Shown here: piece by piece, positions 23,823 to 35,475 of the stretch
How the letters are laid out: every line of letters starts with the position of its first letter
Position numbering within the stretch: position 1 is the first letter of the stretch
DNA from: Fallopia convolvulus
Lineage: Eukaryota > Streptophyta > Magnoliopsida > Caryophyllales > Polygonaceae
Direction: 5' to 3'
DNA: 64,000 bases
NCBI GenBank assembly: GCA_964016875.1
Contig: OZ024730.1
Span: forward strand, 38,014,795-38,078,794
Notes under the pieces: model-generated
What the model saw: the letters and a program-made list of their open reading frames with translations, nothing else
Told to the model about the DNA's origin: nothing
Databases searched by the model: none
Position numbers and translations under genes: made by a program

Positions 23823-25072
23823 GAAAATTCCTTTTGATACCATTGTACTTTTGACATTTCCTTTTGGTACCCAAAAAATAAAATTAATCCTTTTGATACC
23901 CCTATAATTTATATAAAGTTTAAACCGTATCCTAATTGCTAAAAAGGTTAACTTTTCTGTTAAATCTTATTTAAAAATAAAAAAAATTTATTTCACCCTT
24001 CTTCTCCGTTGAAATTTGTGATCTTTTTTTGACCAATCAGGCCACAGGGGTACCTAACATTTTATCCCATCTTTCTTTCTCAATATGTCTCTCGATACTT
24101 AATACAAGCAAATAAGGAGCAATAGCCGCAGTGCCGGTCAGGTCGGGGCCAAGAACCACGATGTCGGTGAGGTCGGATGCTGCCGGCGACACTATGGCGA
24201 CGAGGAAGGTAAGAGTCTACGGACGGCGGATCCGACTCCGACCCAACTTGTCAAACGCAAACGATGGGATGAAGCTTGTCTAGCAATATTAATGGAAGGT
24301 CAAAAGTGACAACAACCAAAATAGCTAACAAGTTTGGTTCCAAATTTTTCACTTGCGCCAGAAGCCAAACAGAAGTTGATTTTGAAGTAGCCACTAACCA
24401 AAATTCAAGATTCAATAATTATAGGCCTTATTTATCAGTTGCTATTGGTACTGCTAAATGCTAATCATCCTCACTATCAAATTCCAATGTCAAATTCGTA
24501 CTTGCTTAAACCCTAATTTTACACTTCCCCCAAATTAACCTTAAATTAAAAAATTCTCCAAATTAAAACTCTAATTAATCAAATTCAACCGTAAATTGAA
24601 ACTAAAACATATTTCTTTTGGACTCTAGAACTGACGGACTCGGATTCGGGTTCGTACATGGGCTCGCCGGACTCGGGTTCGCCGGACTCTGGAACCTACG
24701 CCTCACTGGCCGCAGCAGCTACACTCGTCGCCCTTGTTTTTCTCCGACGTTGCTGCCAACCCCTGACCTCAATGGCGTGTCGTGGTTCTCCCTGGTTATG
24801 GCCTTTGCGAATGTATCGAGAGAGAGAAGTCTCTCACAGAGTGAAAGAGGGGGGCAGGGTAAGTTTGGTAAGAAATTGGAGAAAATGTTGAATTATTATT
24901 TTATTTTTAATTTTTTAACGGAAATAATAAAAATGGATGGAAAATGAGTTTTTGGTTGAATTTCGCTACGGGATAAGTTTTATGTAAAATAGAGGGATAC
25001 TAAAAGGAATAACTTTTTTTTTGGGCATTAAAAGGAAAAGTCAAAACTTCGAGGACACTAAAAAAAATTTCC
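23823..25072. mobile_element. Long-TIR (Pack-MULE-like) element, ~1.25 kb
   Basis: About 100 bp at the left end (TTTTGATACCATTGTACTTT, ACATTTCCTTTTGGTACCC, TCCTTTTGATACCCCTATA) match the right end read inversely (TTTGACTTTTCCTTTTAATG, TTCCTTTTAGTATCCCTCTA). Flanking A-rich DNA hides a clear TSD. The interior is unlike the ends: GC-richer blocks at 24125-24260 and 24620-24860 look like captured gene sequence. No transposase is present. Confidence 0.65.
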
Positions 25073-25089
25073 CAAAAAAAATAGATCTA

Positions 25090-25391
25090 AGTCTTGAAAT
25101 GAAATACGATTATTGTACCAGTATGAAACTCACTATATATTTTTAATAATTTAGTGGTGATCTCACGTCAAATAAGCATAGGATATAGCACCATGGAATA
25201 GTTGTAAAGGCTTATCAAGTTATCATGTATGTAATTAACTAATTTTAATGCATACGGATCAGTTAATTATTGAGGCATTATGATAGTGTATATATATTGA
25301 TATTGTTGCTCCCCAAGTCCCACCCACCAACAATCCACAATTCAAACCAATTAACTTGTCAACTCTGTCTAGTGTCCACTAACCAATCAAT
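25090..25391. promoter_or_regulatory. Upstream region of the glutaredoxin gene
   Basis: AT-rich sequence with a TATA-like GTGTATATATATTG at about 25286-25299, roughly 95 bp before the ATG at 25392. The promoter role is inferred from position only. Confidence 0.4.
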
Positions 25392-25705
25392 CATGCAAGA
25401 AGCTGTTCCTTGGGAGCAGCTACGGAAGGGCGGTGGCGGAGAAGGCGGTGACGGTGGTAGCGAGATGAGGGTGCTGCATGGGGCACGTGGCAAGAGGGCT
25501 GTTGTTGTCGATGGGGGCGAATCCGGCGATCTACGAGGTGGAAGAGGCGGAGGAGAGGAGCGTTGCCGAGCAGCTGAAGACGGTGCAGCTGCCGGCGGTG
25601 TTCATAGGGGGGAAGTTAGTTGGGGGTTTGGAGAGAATAATGACCACCCATCTTACTGGGGAACTTACTTTTCTTCTAAAGCAAGCCGGTGCTCTTTGGC
25701 TCTGA
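25392..25705 (+). pseudogene. CC-type (ROXY/GRXC-like) glutaredoxin, frameshifted
   Basis: This is the one host-like gene in the window. The start MQEAVPWEQLRK is typical of CC-type glutaredoxins. The rest lies in another frame: GCCMGHVARGLLLSMG, then VQLPAVFIGGKLVGGLERIM and the hallmark C-terminus KQAGALWL. Total length is 314 nt, about 104 codons, the normal family size, so only a small indel (net -1) separates the frames. The frame with the active site also has a TGA at 25466-25468 just before GCC. The active site reads CCMG where CCMC, CCMS or CCLC is usual. CC-type glutaredoxins bind TGA transcription factors in the nucleus. The gene is intronless, as usual for this class. It is either a recent pseudogene or affected by sequence errors. 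Confidence 0.85.
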
Positions 25706-25849
25706 TCAAACAATATTTGTCTTTTGGCCGGTCCATTATAAATATTTCCCATTTTTCTCTTTTTGTACGTTTTGATTTCTATGTTTATTGATCTAAATGT
25801 TGTAGTATAGATCTTCTGCTGCGCTTCCAATACTCTCTTATACTATTGT

Positions 25850-26448
25850 CAGGGGCGTAGCCAGAAAATTCTCATTGTAGGGGCCAAAAAAAAATTTCAA
25901 CATAGCTAATGTACGTTTTCAGAAAGGTGTAGAAATATGAATTTAGAGAAGAAAAGAACATATTTTATAGAGAAGAGACTAAAATATTTCAAAAATACAA
26001 TTACATTAAGAAAACAAGAGTTTATAATGACAAATACATTTAAGTTAAGAAAACAATAATGTTTCAGAATACAAATTAATTGAATCTATAAATATTAAAA
26101 GCTCGTAACTAAAAAATAAAACTCAAACTAAAGCCCTCTCGCTAATAATGAATTATATGATTCGAGACATCCCAATAATAACTTATTGTTTTAAAGTTTT
26201 CGTGTTCAATCACATTATGAAAGTGGGAAGTTTAGCAAAAGATAAAAGCATTTTAGCTAAGTAAATGACTTGTTAGAAGTTGTTTGTATATGTTCAATCT
26301 TCAAACAGTCATAACTTTTTGCTCAAATGTCCGAATTGAGCATATAATATATCAAATCAAAGCTATAAACAAGAGGAACATATATATGGAAAAAAAATTG
26401 GACTGGGGGGCCATGGCCCCCACCCTCCCCCAAATAGCTCCGCCCCTG
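25850..26448. mobile_element. hAT-like MITE, ~600 bp
   Basis: It opens with CAGGGGCGTAGCCAG and closes with GCTCCGCCCCTG, giving inverted ends CAGGGGCG-AGC. Subterminal GGGGGGCCATGGCCCCC is itself palindromic. No convincing 8-bp TSD is visible (ACTATTGT against ATGTCTGT). It lies about 145 bp downstream of the glutaredoxin stop and has no coding capacity. Confidence 0.7.
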
Positions 26449-26619
26449 ATGTCTGTTGTTATATACAGAAGTACTATATCATAGAAGATCCGGACCATGT
26501 GTATGGTCGACCGGGTTGGCTTCTCTGTTCGTCTAATAAACTCCTCAATTGGACGTACTATATATTAGTAAAAAAAATTTTTGGCCGGAACTATATGTTG
26601 GTAAATTAATGCATATATT

Positions 26620-28540
26620 TTTTTAAATAGAAAAAGATTCGTTAGACTGAACAGGCCCGGTGTATCGAGAGGCCGTCCGAATACGGCAGCCAAAACCGAC
26701 TAGGTGAGGTACAAAAGTCAAAAGAGCCACACGAGAAAACAAGAAAAAAACAACGGAAATTCCACATGGTAACCCTAAGGTATGACATTATTCATGAGGT
26801 GTACTAAAGTTTGACATAATTTATGCGGTAACCTTGAGGTATAGTCAAAATTCACAAAATAACCTTGTGGTTCAAACTAAATTTGTCACATAACCAAAAA
26901 ATTAAAATGAACATTAATTAATAATTTTAACTTTCTTTAATAAAACTAAAAAATTTAAAAAAAATAAAAAAAATAAAAAATTTAAAAATTTAAAAAAATT
27001 AAAAAATTAAAAAAATTTACAAAAAATTTTAAAAATTTTAAAATAAATTTTAAAAAATTTTTTTAAAAAAAAAATTAAAAAATTAAAAATTTTTAAAAAA
27101 GTTAAAAAAATTTAAAAAAAATAAAAAAATTTTAAATTTTTTTAAAAAATTTAAAAAATAAAAAATTTAAAAAAAAGTTAAATTTTTTAAAAATATAATA
27201 TTTTTTATAAATTTTTACAATTTTAAAAATTTTATAAAATTTAAAAAAAATTAAATTTTTTAAAAAAAGTTAAAAGTGTTAAAAATATAATATTTTTTAT
27301 AAATTCAAAAAAAATAAAATTTTAAAAAAATAAAATTTTGAAAAAATGAAAAAAAATATAACTAAAATATAAACAATAAAAAGATAAAAAAAAATTAAAA
27401 ATTAAGAAACGTAAAAAAAAATTTCTTAAAATTTAAAGGATCAAAATTTATATTATTTACAAATTTGGATTATTTTATTTAAAAATATCTATGCAAAAAA
27501 AATTATTAACGAATACAATTAATCAAAATTTAAAGTTTGAATTATTTATATTTTGAAGATTTTCTTTTTAAAATTACATTATTTGATCCTCATTTATTAA
27601 ATAATAAATAATTAAACTATTTGATAAACTTTTTAAAAACCATCTTAACTTTGATAAATGAGAAAAATGTTTATTTTAATAGCTTTTTAGTTGATTAATT
27701 TATAAATAATAATATAGTAACAAATGTTAGAAGAAATTAAATAAAATAATTAGTTGATATTAAAGTAGTGAATAAGATTATATTTTTAAGATTGTTAAAA
27801 AATCAATGTTTTATAAACAAAATGAATGATTAATGTTAATTTTAACCTTTTTGTGCATTTGATGAATTTCGTACAAATCTGAAGGTTATTATGCAAATTT
27901 TATATGAACCTTAGGGTTACCGTGTGAATTATGTCAAACTTTGGTACAACTCATGAATAACGTCAAACCTCGAGGTTACCACGCAAAATTTCCGAAAAAA
28001 CAACTAAACAAAAACTACAAACAAGACCAAGGAATCCACGTGAACATCACGAATCTATGGGAAAGATGAAGGGAGAGTATGACATTTCCGCGGGTTAGAA
28101 ACCAAGCGTATAGTGCTGCCGGATAGCAGGATAAGGTCCACTCAATCAAACTCTAATCCGGAACCACAACTCGACCCAACGAAAACACCCACAAACTCGA
28201 ACCATGAAAACCTGCCAACACACCAAAGAAACAAAAACAAAAGGCAAATGGGGTTGGAAGCCCATATAAAGAAAACAAGTAGGAAAAAGCCAAACAAAGG
28301 CCAAGCCCACAAAAAGGTGGTATTGAGTTCCAAGAAAAAGATGACATGCAGGCTTATCATTCACAAGTTCTTTCAAATTGCCTTAAGATAGATGTCACAA
28401 AAGGGCAAAATATCCAAAAACAACAAAATACCAAAAACGGCCACATCTATTAAGGAAAAAAAATTCTGATGGAAAACTAGCAACGTAGGCTGAACAAAAT
28501 CCAGAAGTTCACCACCAAATCGAAGAAATTATCGATTGCT
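26620..28540 (-). mobile_element. LINE 3' region (minus), interrupted by a foldback element
   Basis: A poly(T) run (poly(A) on the minus strand) is followed by CAGGCCCGGTGTATCGAGAGGCCG. Closely related sequence occurs at 48.49-49.47 kb (minus) and, inverted, at the end of the 29.3-30.8 kb copy. Downstream blocks such as CTACAAACAAGACCAAGGAA, GGGAAAGATGAAGGGAGAGT and AAAGGCCAAGCCCACAAAAAGGTGG match the 48.5-kb copy. No intact ORF is seen, so it is a 5'-truncated 3' region. The right edge is approximate. Confidence 0.6.
26755..27988. mobile_element. A/T-rich foldback/long-TIR element, ~1.23 kb
   Basis: The left end GGAAATTCCACATGGTAACC matches the inverted right end GGAAATTTTGCGTGGTAACC, and similarity continues for about 100 bp (ATTATTCATGAG, AAAGTTTGACATAATT). 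The host LINE copy continues across it, with (A)nCAAC directly repeated at both borders, a likely 9-10-bp TSD. The core (26880-27840) is nearly pure A/T with A- and T-runs. Long TIRs and TSD length suggest a MULE-like non-autonomous element. Confidence 0.75.
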
Positions 28541-29274
28541 CAACAACACCAAAAAAATAGTTCAAGATGCAAGCAACACCAACGAGTCTCAGTCTTAGTG
28601 TCTCACCTAGAAAAATTCAGGAGAAAGGCAATTTCAAGAAGTTTATGAGGTTTCAATCGAAATATAAACTAGCAACCAATATGAACGACATGAATTTGAA
28701 CAAACACCCAAGGATCGGGCCTATCATCACATGTACTATCCTCTACAAATATAATGTTGAAATTAGTCAATATCTTATAGCTCAAATCAAAAATCATTTG
28801 AATAGTCGGCTTCCTTAACCGGAGACCAAAGGAAAATCTAGAGAGAGATGTTCAAATAAGAAAAACAACCAAATTACTTTATGAAACAAATTGAATTATT
28901 AATTGTCAAGATCAGAGGCAATGATGGCTTTCTCGGCCGGTGAACGGAGGCTTTCTCAGCCAAGAACAAAGGCTTTCTCAGCCAAAAAACATAAAAGTTC
29001 TAGAGAGAGGGGAAAGCACCTCTTTCTAGAACTTTTTTTTGCATATTGCATTAATCCATACATGGCTATATGTGATTTTATTTTAGTAAGTTTTTCCCCT
29101 TTTTTTTTCTTGCATATTTGTAGTAGGAACGAGTAACGATGACTAGCTAGCTTGACCAAATTTTAAACGGAAAAAATGGTAAATCTACTAGACCGAAATT
29201 AATGTCCGGAATAAATGATAGTCGGATTAATTGACAAAAGAGTAAATACACAACGAACTTCAAACAAGAAAGAT
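28541..29274. other. Unassigned, with small repeats
   Basis: GGCTTTCTCGGCC-type units recur three times at about 28926-28985 (period 22-23 bp). A perfect-arm hairpin (AGTTCTAGA ... TCTAGAACT) lies at about 28995-29033. I see no gene. Confidence 0.5.
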
Positions 29275-29291
29275 ATTTATTGCATTTCGAT

Positions 29292-30782
29292 CAAATTCTC
29301 CCCAACAAGAGGCCTCTCTGAAAATATATGTGTCTTGAGAAAGGACACCAACTCCTAAACGAATCACGTACAACCATTCATAATGATGATAAGATCCTAA
29401 ATCAGGGAAAGGAGTTTTAGAGAGAAGGTCTCCACCTTCTCTTTGAAATTCCAAAGTACCAATTTTAGAAATATAGACTATCAGATATGAGATTTCTTAC
29501 ATAAATTTTTCTATCCTTCATAGAAATCTTTCCAATTTCCAAACATCAAATGTTGTGGAAGCCTATGTTTGGTCTCGATTCTCCCCATCTTAATCAGTTG
29601 AGGAAACTGAAGATGGTTTTTTTGATCCATTGCATAATAGTTTGCGTTTGTGAGAAAAGATCTTCAAGAAATTTGAGGTTGCATAAGTTTTTTAATGTTT
29701 GTGAGGAAAGATATTTGTGGTTATGATATTATAAGTTTATCATCCTATCCACTATAATCTGGAGTTTTGATTCCTTGACATAAATTTTTCGGGCTTGTTT
29801 TTGCTTGGAAAAGTTGGAATTTTAGTCCTAACATTCTATTGAGTCTTTGATCTAATGCGGACTTGTCTTTGTCATTTCATCTTTGTTGCTCTCCTTGGAT
29901 TTGTTGTTTTGGCCAAATGTGTCTTTCTTCTCCGACCCGTTCGTGGTGTTTGTTATTCCCTGATCAATGATACGTCTGCTGGCGACAGCCTGCACTTGCC
30001 TCACCGGTTGGTGGTGATGGCTTTTTAGTCACCGTCAGCCTTGTGCCCTTTTATTTGGTTTGTTGTCGGCTTCGAGTTTATTGCTCATTTGTGTGATGCA
30101 CTCGGTGCTATACGTGGCCACTTTTGCTCCTGATTTGATTTTCTTGATACGTGACTTTGTGGCTTTTAGGCTTTGATGAGACAATGTGATGCTTGATTGT
30201 TGGCATTTGTTTTGCCACGTTTCATGGCTTCAGTTATGTTTTATGTTATATAAGATCTTGTTTGCAAGGTTTTGGGCTTGGGCCCTTGTCTTTTATGTTT
30301 GCTTTTGGTTCGCTTTTTGGGCTTGGCCCTTTTATTGTGTGTTTGTGGTTTGTTTCTTGTGTATGCTAGTTTGTTGTTTTGGTTGTTGCCTGCTCGCCTT
30401 TGCAAGTTTTACTTGAACACGGTTTGTATAACTATGAGATTTCGCTCTAGATTTGGGTGTGGATTGTTTGTGATTGGCGCGATCACTAGGACGTTTACGA
30501 GGCTGCTGAAGATCCTTCATTCCGGTGGAGGCAACGTTAGTAGTCCATTTTATCATACATGATTTGTCCGTTTTTTACCCGAATGCTAAAGGCATTGTTC
30601 TTTAGCGCCTCACTTTTTCCACTACCCTTTTCATTCTAGCACCTTCTTTTTCTACATTTGTACTTACTTTACGTGTTTTGTTTGATTATGTCTATTCTAT
30701 CCGTTTATTCGGCCTCTCGATTTCATCGGGCCTGTTCGATAAACCGAAATCTTACCTACTAAAAAAACAATAAAGATGATAG
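29292..30782 (+). mobile_element. 5'-truncated LINE-type retroposon (plus) with 17-bp TSD
   Basis: ATTTATTGCATTTCGAT occurs at 29275-29291 and again at 30783-30799, an exact 17-bp target duplication typical of LINE insertion. The right end has GGCCTCTCGATTTCATCGGG, CCTGTTCGAT and an A-rich tail (ACTAAAAAAACAATAAAG), the inverse of the LINE 3' ends at 26.6 and 48.5 kb. The 3' part is T/G-rich, and hydrophobic open frames there (30186-30562) are products of that composition. No reverse transcriptase remains. Confidence 0.65.
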
Positions 30783-30799
30783 ATTTATTGCATTTCGAT

Positions 30800-31144
30800 A
30801 TTCAAATCTCTAAACACACCATCAACAAATCCTCATTGTTACGGGGGAGATGGACTCAATTGCCAAGCCTAGTATACAAGCCCATAGAGTTCCATCCCAA
30901 AATCAATTAGTGATAGGAGGAGTGGCCCATGACATTATATACTAGCTCAACAATCTCCCCCTCACTTGTTAATCCCTCGCAAGCCCGAACGGCAAACCCT
31001 ATGAGTCCCCAAGCCGAACCATCGACTTTGATATCACTTGTTATGGGGGAGACATGACCAATTTCCAAGCCTAGTATACAATCCCATAGGGTTCTGCTGC
31101 CACAGGAACAATGTTTGTATAATTGACACATTTGTTCCAACACT
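30800..31144. repeat. Two diverged ~195-bp repeat units of unknown origin
   Basis: GGGGGAGATGGACTCAATTG, GCCAAGCCTAGTATACAAGC and CCCATAGAGTTCC (30843-30895) recur as GGGGGAGACATGACCAATTT, CCAAGCCTAGTATACAATCC and CATAGGGTTCT (31040-31093). This looks like decayed retrotransposon non-coding sequence. Confidence 0.5.
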
Positions 31145-32281
31145 CATATTTGCCTATGCCCCGCTAAGGGCTCTAGATAAAGATTTGTTCTAGTCAAAAC
31201 TAAAATTAATCATCACAACCATGAACTCACCATGCATTTTTCTAGGTGATCTTAATGAAATCCAACACCGAAACGAAAATCAAGGAGGTGCAACACCCCA
31301 TCATTCCCAACTTGAATGACTTATCAACTTTGAAAGTGAATGCGACCTCTACGATATCCCAACTACAGCGAAAAAATTCATATGGAGAAAGTCTAGAATC
31401 ATGCACGGCAATACATATGAAACACTAGATAGAATCCTAGTGAGTGAACAAATTATTCAATGGTATACGTCCATTTGTACTAAAAATCACTCTTGCTCAT
31501 CATCACACCATTACCTAAAATCTTGTGATTTATGAACGAGTGGCATTTTATAATCACAACCTTTCAAATTTGAAATGACACGGACATTTAAACATGATTT
31601 CCAAGATGTCATTAAACAAGCATGGAGGCAGAACCCCAAGGGGTCTCATATGTTTAAACTCATAAAAAAAAGTCCAACTCCTAAAGGATAAGGTAGAAGC
31701 ATAGAATAAAACAATATTCGGTAACATCTTTCACCAAATTGAAAAAGTTGAGGAGGATATCCTTAAACTTCATAGAGAAATTATTGAACAAAACAATCTT
31801 TGACTAATACAAAACCAAGAACACTTGAAAAAAAAAATGGGCCTATCTAATTCAATTTCATCAAACCTTTTTAAAACAAAGAGAAAAATATACTCACATT
31901 AAGCTAAACAACTGAAATACCAATTATTTTCACAGAATCACAAATGGTAGATAGTAGAACATACATCAAGGAAATCACCACTAGTGAGGGCACTAAAATA
32001 ACAGGTCTTGATAACATTAAATGTGAATTCCAAAGGGACTTCCAAAAAAGGTTCCAACACCAAGAAATCAACCGTACCAAATTGATAGTCAACACCAAAA
32101 CAATGCAAAAGGAAATAACAAAGGAGGATAACATCCAACTCACAAAACCTATATCAAATGCCGAAATAAAAAGTGACGTATTTGACATCGGCAATGATAA
32201 ATCCCCTGACCCTGACGAAATGCCAGCTAGCTTTATAAAAAAATATTGGCACATTGTTGGCCTTGATGTCATTAAAGCTGT
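31145..32281 (+). pseudogene. LINE ORF2, left half: endonuclease and start of RT
   Basis: Reading fragments show the AP-endonuclease (FAYAPLRALDKDLF near 31150; CIFLGDLNEIQHRNENQGG near 31235; SECDLYDIPTTAKKFIW and YETLDRILVS near 31335-31440). The start of the reverse transcriptase follows (ISNAEIKSDVFDIGNDKSPD, 32150-32210; MPASFIKKYWHIVG). Stops and frameshifts are common, for example near 31533 and 31710. The ORF is cut at IKAV by the Athila-type LTR and resumes after 43692 with KSFF. The LINE would nick DNA and prime reverse transcription at the nick; this copy is dead. Confidence 0.88.
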
Positions 32282-33789
32282 TGTTGAGAGGGTTTCTCGG
32301 CCAACAAATAAATTTGTAAGTCAAGACCCCGTTGAGTACAGGGGAGTCAGGATCGTTCCACAGGAAACAAGGTTGTTTGTCTATCAATCTAACAAAAATC
32401 AAACAAAATCAAACAAAACACTCACGAGATGCCTCGTTAACGATGTTGTCAGGATCGTTACCGAGCCACCGAACACAAAAATATTAACTAACGACCTAAT
32501 TAAATTCTAATTAAAATTTGATACCGAGGCAAGTACTCAGCAACGAAGATTCACCAGAAATAATTCAAATAAAGCAAAAATCTAGGACAAGGGACACCAC
32601 AACATAGCCAAGCATAAGAATTCCGTAAGAAGATAAGATCATGCCTTTAAATAGATAGAGTCATCAACTTTCGTTGACTTAACAAGTAAATTAATCTACT
32701 TTCATAAACTAACTCACTCAATTGCTTGTTTTGGATCTAAAGCTTGAAACTTTCGTTTTCAAACAATATCAACCTTCAAGTTACTAACTTTCTCTCTCAA
32801 TCAAGTTAAAACTCAAATTACCTCAACTTTCGTCTTGGTATTAAGCACAACAAACAATCTCAATAAAAGATAAAAGGCATTCAACACACAATCTTACTCA
32901 TCAAACATGCTCAACTATGCCGGGCTTAACCCCGACCCTAGAAAAATAAACTACTCGCTAATCATGACTAAGAAACTAAAAACATCAATAAAAAGAAACA
33001 TTGAAACAAAACTCAAACTCAAATTAATAAGAAAAATATCGTCTTACACAGATTCAGAAGAAACCCGAAAAACATACACCGAACCAAAATCACGATCAAT
33101 GAACACTCGACAACCGTCGTCGACCGAACCTCGTGACCTTCTTCCGATCCGATTTCTCTCCTTCGGTCCTCCTCAAATCTCTTCCCTAAAAACTTCTCCA
33201 AAATCAAGCCCCCCCTTTTTCTATGCTAGATAGAAGGGTATTTATACTAAAAAAAACTAAAAACTAAAAAGGCTAAAAGATATAAACTTTCCTAAAAAGA
33301 TAGAAACAATCTCTAAAAGATAGAAATAAAATCTAAAAAGATATTAAGCCCTAAAATACATATTCTAACAACCCCAAAAGATTCTAAAAAGATACTCAAC
33401 CGACACGGAAATAAATTCCCACTCAGGATCGGTTAATAATAAAAATAATACTCGAAATCTTTCTTTTCGTGGCCTCGTTAACGACCCTTCACAGCCTCGT
33501 TAACGAGCCTGGGATTTGTTTTCTTCGACACTTCTTCTTGTACTCTCGAGCTTCGACTTCTTCAATCTTGCATTCCTCCGTCTCTTGCTGCAATGCTCCA
33601 AATTCAGCTCCATTTAGCTCCTTTCCTCGCTAAAACCTACAAAATTCACAAAATAGCGTAGATTCCACTCTTTTCACAGAATTATGCAAAACTAACTAAA
33701 AATACTCAAAACTAAACCTAAACTAAACAAAACTAAACCTAATAAGCAAAGAAAACCTATCAAAAACTATACTAAAAATGCGAACATCA
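32282..33789 (-). repeat. Athila-type 3' LTR (1508 bp), TSD gctgt on its left
   Basis: On the + strand it runs TGTTGAGAGGG ... GCGAACATCA; on the element strand TGATGTTCGC ... CCTCTCAACA. The 5-bp GCTGT at 32277-32281 matches GCTGT at 43688-43692 beyond the other LTR. It is about 98% like the right LTR once a later insertion there is removed. It contains the palindromic words TCGTTAACGA, ATCGTTACCGA and others (32434-32474, 33476-33512). Open frames here are LTR or LINE sequence, not host genes. Confidence 0.93.
32434..33512. repeat. Palindromic words TCGTTAACGA in left LTR
   Basis: One pair is CCTCGTTAACGATG / GGATCGTTACCGAGCC (about 32433-32471). A second pair is CCTCGTTAACGACCC / GCCTCGTTAACGAGCCTGGG (about 33473-33513). 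Word spacing within pairs is about 13-15 bp. Confidence 0.85.
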
Positions 33790-35475
33790 AAATACCCCAT
33801 ACTTAGACTTGCTTGTCCTCAAACAATAAACAAGACTCTAACCAAAACCAAAACAAATCATGCTCATCAAGACATAGCCATCTTCTAATAAAACAATATC
33901 TATACATAAGAAAATTATAGCAAAAGACTATTAACATCCTCACACATATATGTACTTAAATAGACATAAAATAATACAATCCAACCTCTCAAGGGATATA
34001 ATGTGTTTCACTCAACTCTCAAGTGCTTAGGCTTATAAATTCAATCTCTCAACTCATCTTATATACAAAAGCTCATAGAAATTGGAACTTATATCACCAA
34101 TACTCTCCACCCAAGATTTGTCAAAACAAGCAAAAAATCATCAAGAGAACTTAGGCTCAATGAAAAACTTCATAGAAGCTTCCATTCGGCCGGGTTGTAA
34201 TGGGGCTTGGTAATAACAATAGGGCATGGAAAATTTCTGGCTATGTGGTGCTAATAATATCCGGGAATCAAAGACTACTAAAAACTCACACATCTCACCA
34301 AAAACTCTCATAAAACATACCAAACTCACTCTTCATTACGCACACTCATTTTCACTCACCCTTTATCATCCTAGAAAGTCTCATAACCAAAATAAAAGAA
34401 TCTTTCGATATTATCTATAAACACAAATGCACTTCAACTTATTCCTTCTTTCTTCTTTTTTTTTCTTTATTTTTCTTTATTTTTATTCATTCGCTGCCTC
34501 GTTAACGAACCTACATCAGAGTCGTTAACGATCCACCGTATACATCCTTTTCTTTTTATTCACTAGATCCATCAAAACTTTATTGTGTGCATCTTCTTAT
34601 CAAGAGACCTTTCTTACATGTAATAACAAGAGACTTCCAATCTACCCTTCCCAAATACCTTTCAATTCAAGCAAACATAAACTCTTTTCTTTTTAACAAC
34701 ACACAAAACTATACCTCTCCAATCTAAGTCCTAATTCCCGGATAGGGTCAAGCTTATCTCGGCTAGGGAATAATTTTTGTGGAGCTACAAATAAAAGGTT
34801 TCAGGCCAGAATTGGTTATCAAAAAGAAAGAATAATGTAAAGGTAGATAGGGAATAATAGGGCTCATAAAAATAAGTTCTCTATCATATGATTTTCACAA
34901 GTAATGAACTAAAAATCTTATAAGGGTCTCAAGAAATAGATAACCATCACAATTCCAAGAGATAATATGCATAAAGAGAGTAAATCACATAAGAAAAGAA
35001 GAGGGATTTATAAATGTTCTCCCTATAAGGCCAAAAATATCTTACAAGGTAGATTTTTGTTGGATTGCATCATCTATGCTATAAAGTATATGTGCTCAAT
35101 TTCATCAAATACTATTCTCCTAAAAACAATAATTTCAATTTTTGAGAATCCGGCTATACTTTTAAAGACATGTTTGCAAGGAATTATATGGTTAAGCTAG
35201 TGATTGCTATCATAGAACTTAAGAAGGGATATCTATCAATTCTAAACTCTTTTTGGATTTTTCAATTTTTTCAATTTTTTTGTTTTTCGATTTTTTTTTG
35301 GAAATAACAACTACATAGAACATAAAAAACACCTATGTCCCCACTATAAGGAAAATAAGAAGAAGAGGGAAAAGAAATAGAAAAGAAAACAAAAAATTAA
35401 AAAGAAAAATAATAAGAAAAACATAAAACTTACAAAAGTGGAAACAAGGAAAGGAAACTTCATCTTGAGCTTGAA
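33790..35475 (-). other. Athila-type element 3' non-coding region and PPT
   Basis: On the minus strand, GAGGACAAGCAAGTCTAAG then TATGGGGTATT directly precedes the LTR start TGATG, the typical Athila PPT context. The rest is AT-rich non-coding DNA with T-runs near 34450 and 35260. A further word pair, CCTCGTTAACGAACC / AGTCGTTAACGATCC, lies at about 34498-34535. Confidence 0.75.

Noticed and set aside
28995..29033. Hairpin followed by T-run, terminator-like
   Set aside because: Plant nuclear DNA does not use such terminators; kept only as a small inverted repeat.
30186..30562. Hydrophobic Phe/Leu/Cys-rich frames resembling membrane proteins
   Set aside because: Product of the T/G-rich LINE 3' region; no start context or homologous pattern, and overlapping frames look alike.
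31944..32510. Open frame on + strand repeated at 40674-41213, looks like a duplicated host gene
   Set aside because: It is LINE RT coding running into an Athila-type LTR; the repeat reflects the duplicated LINE flank plus LTR.
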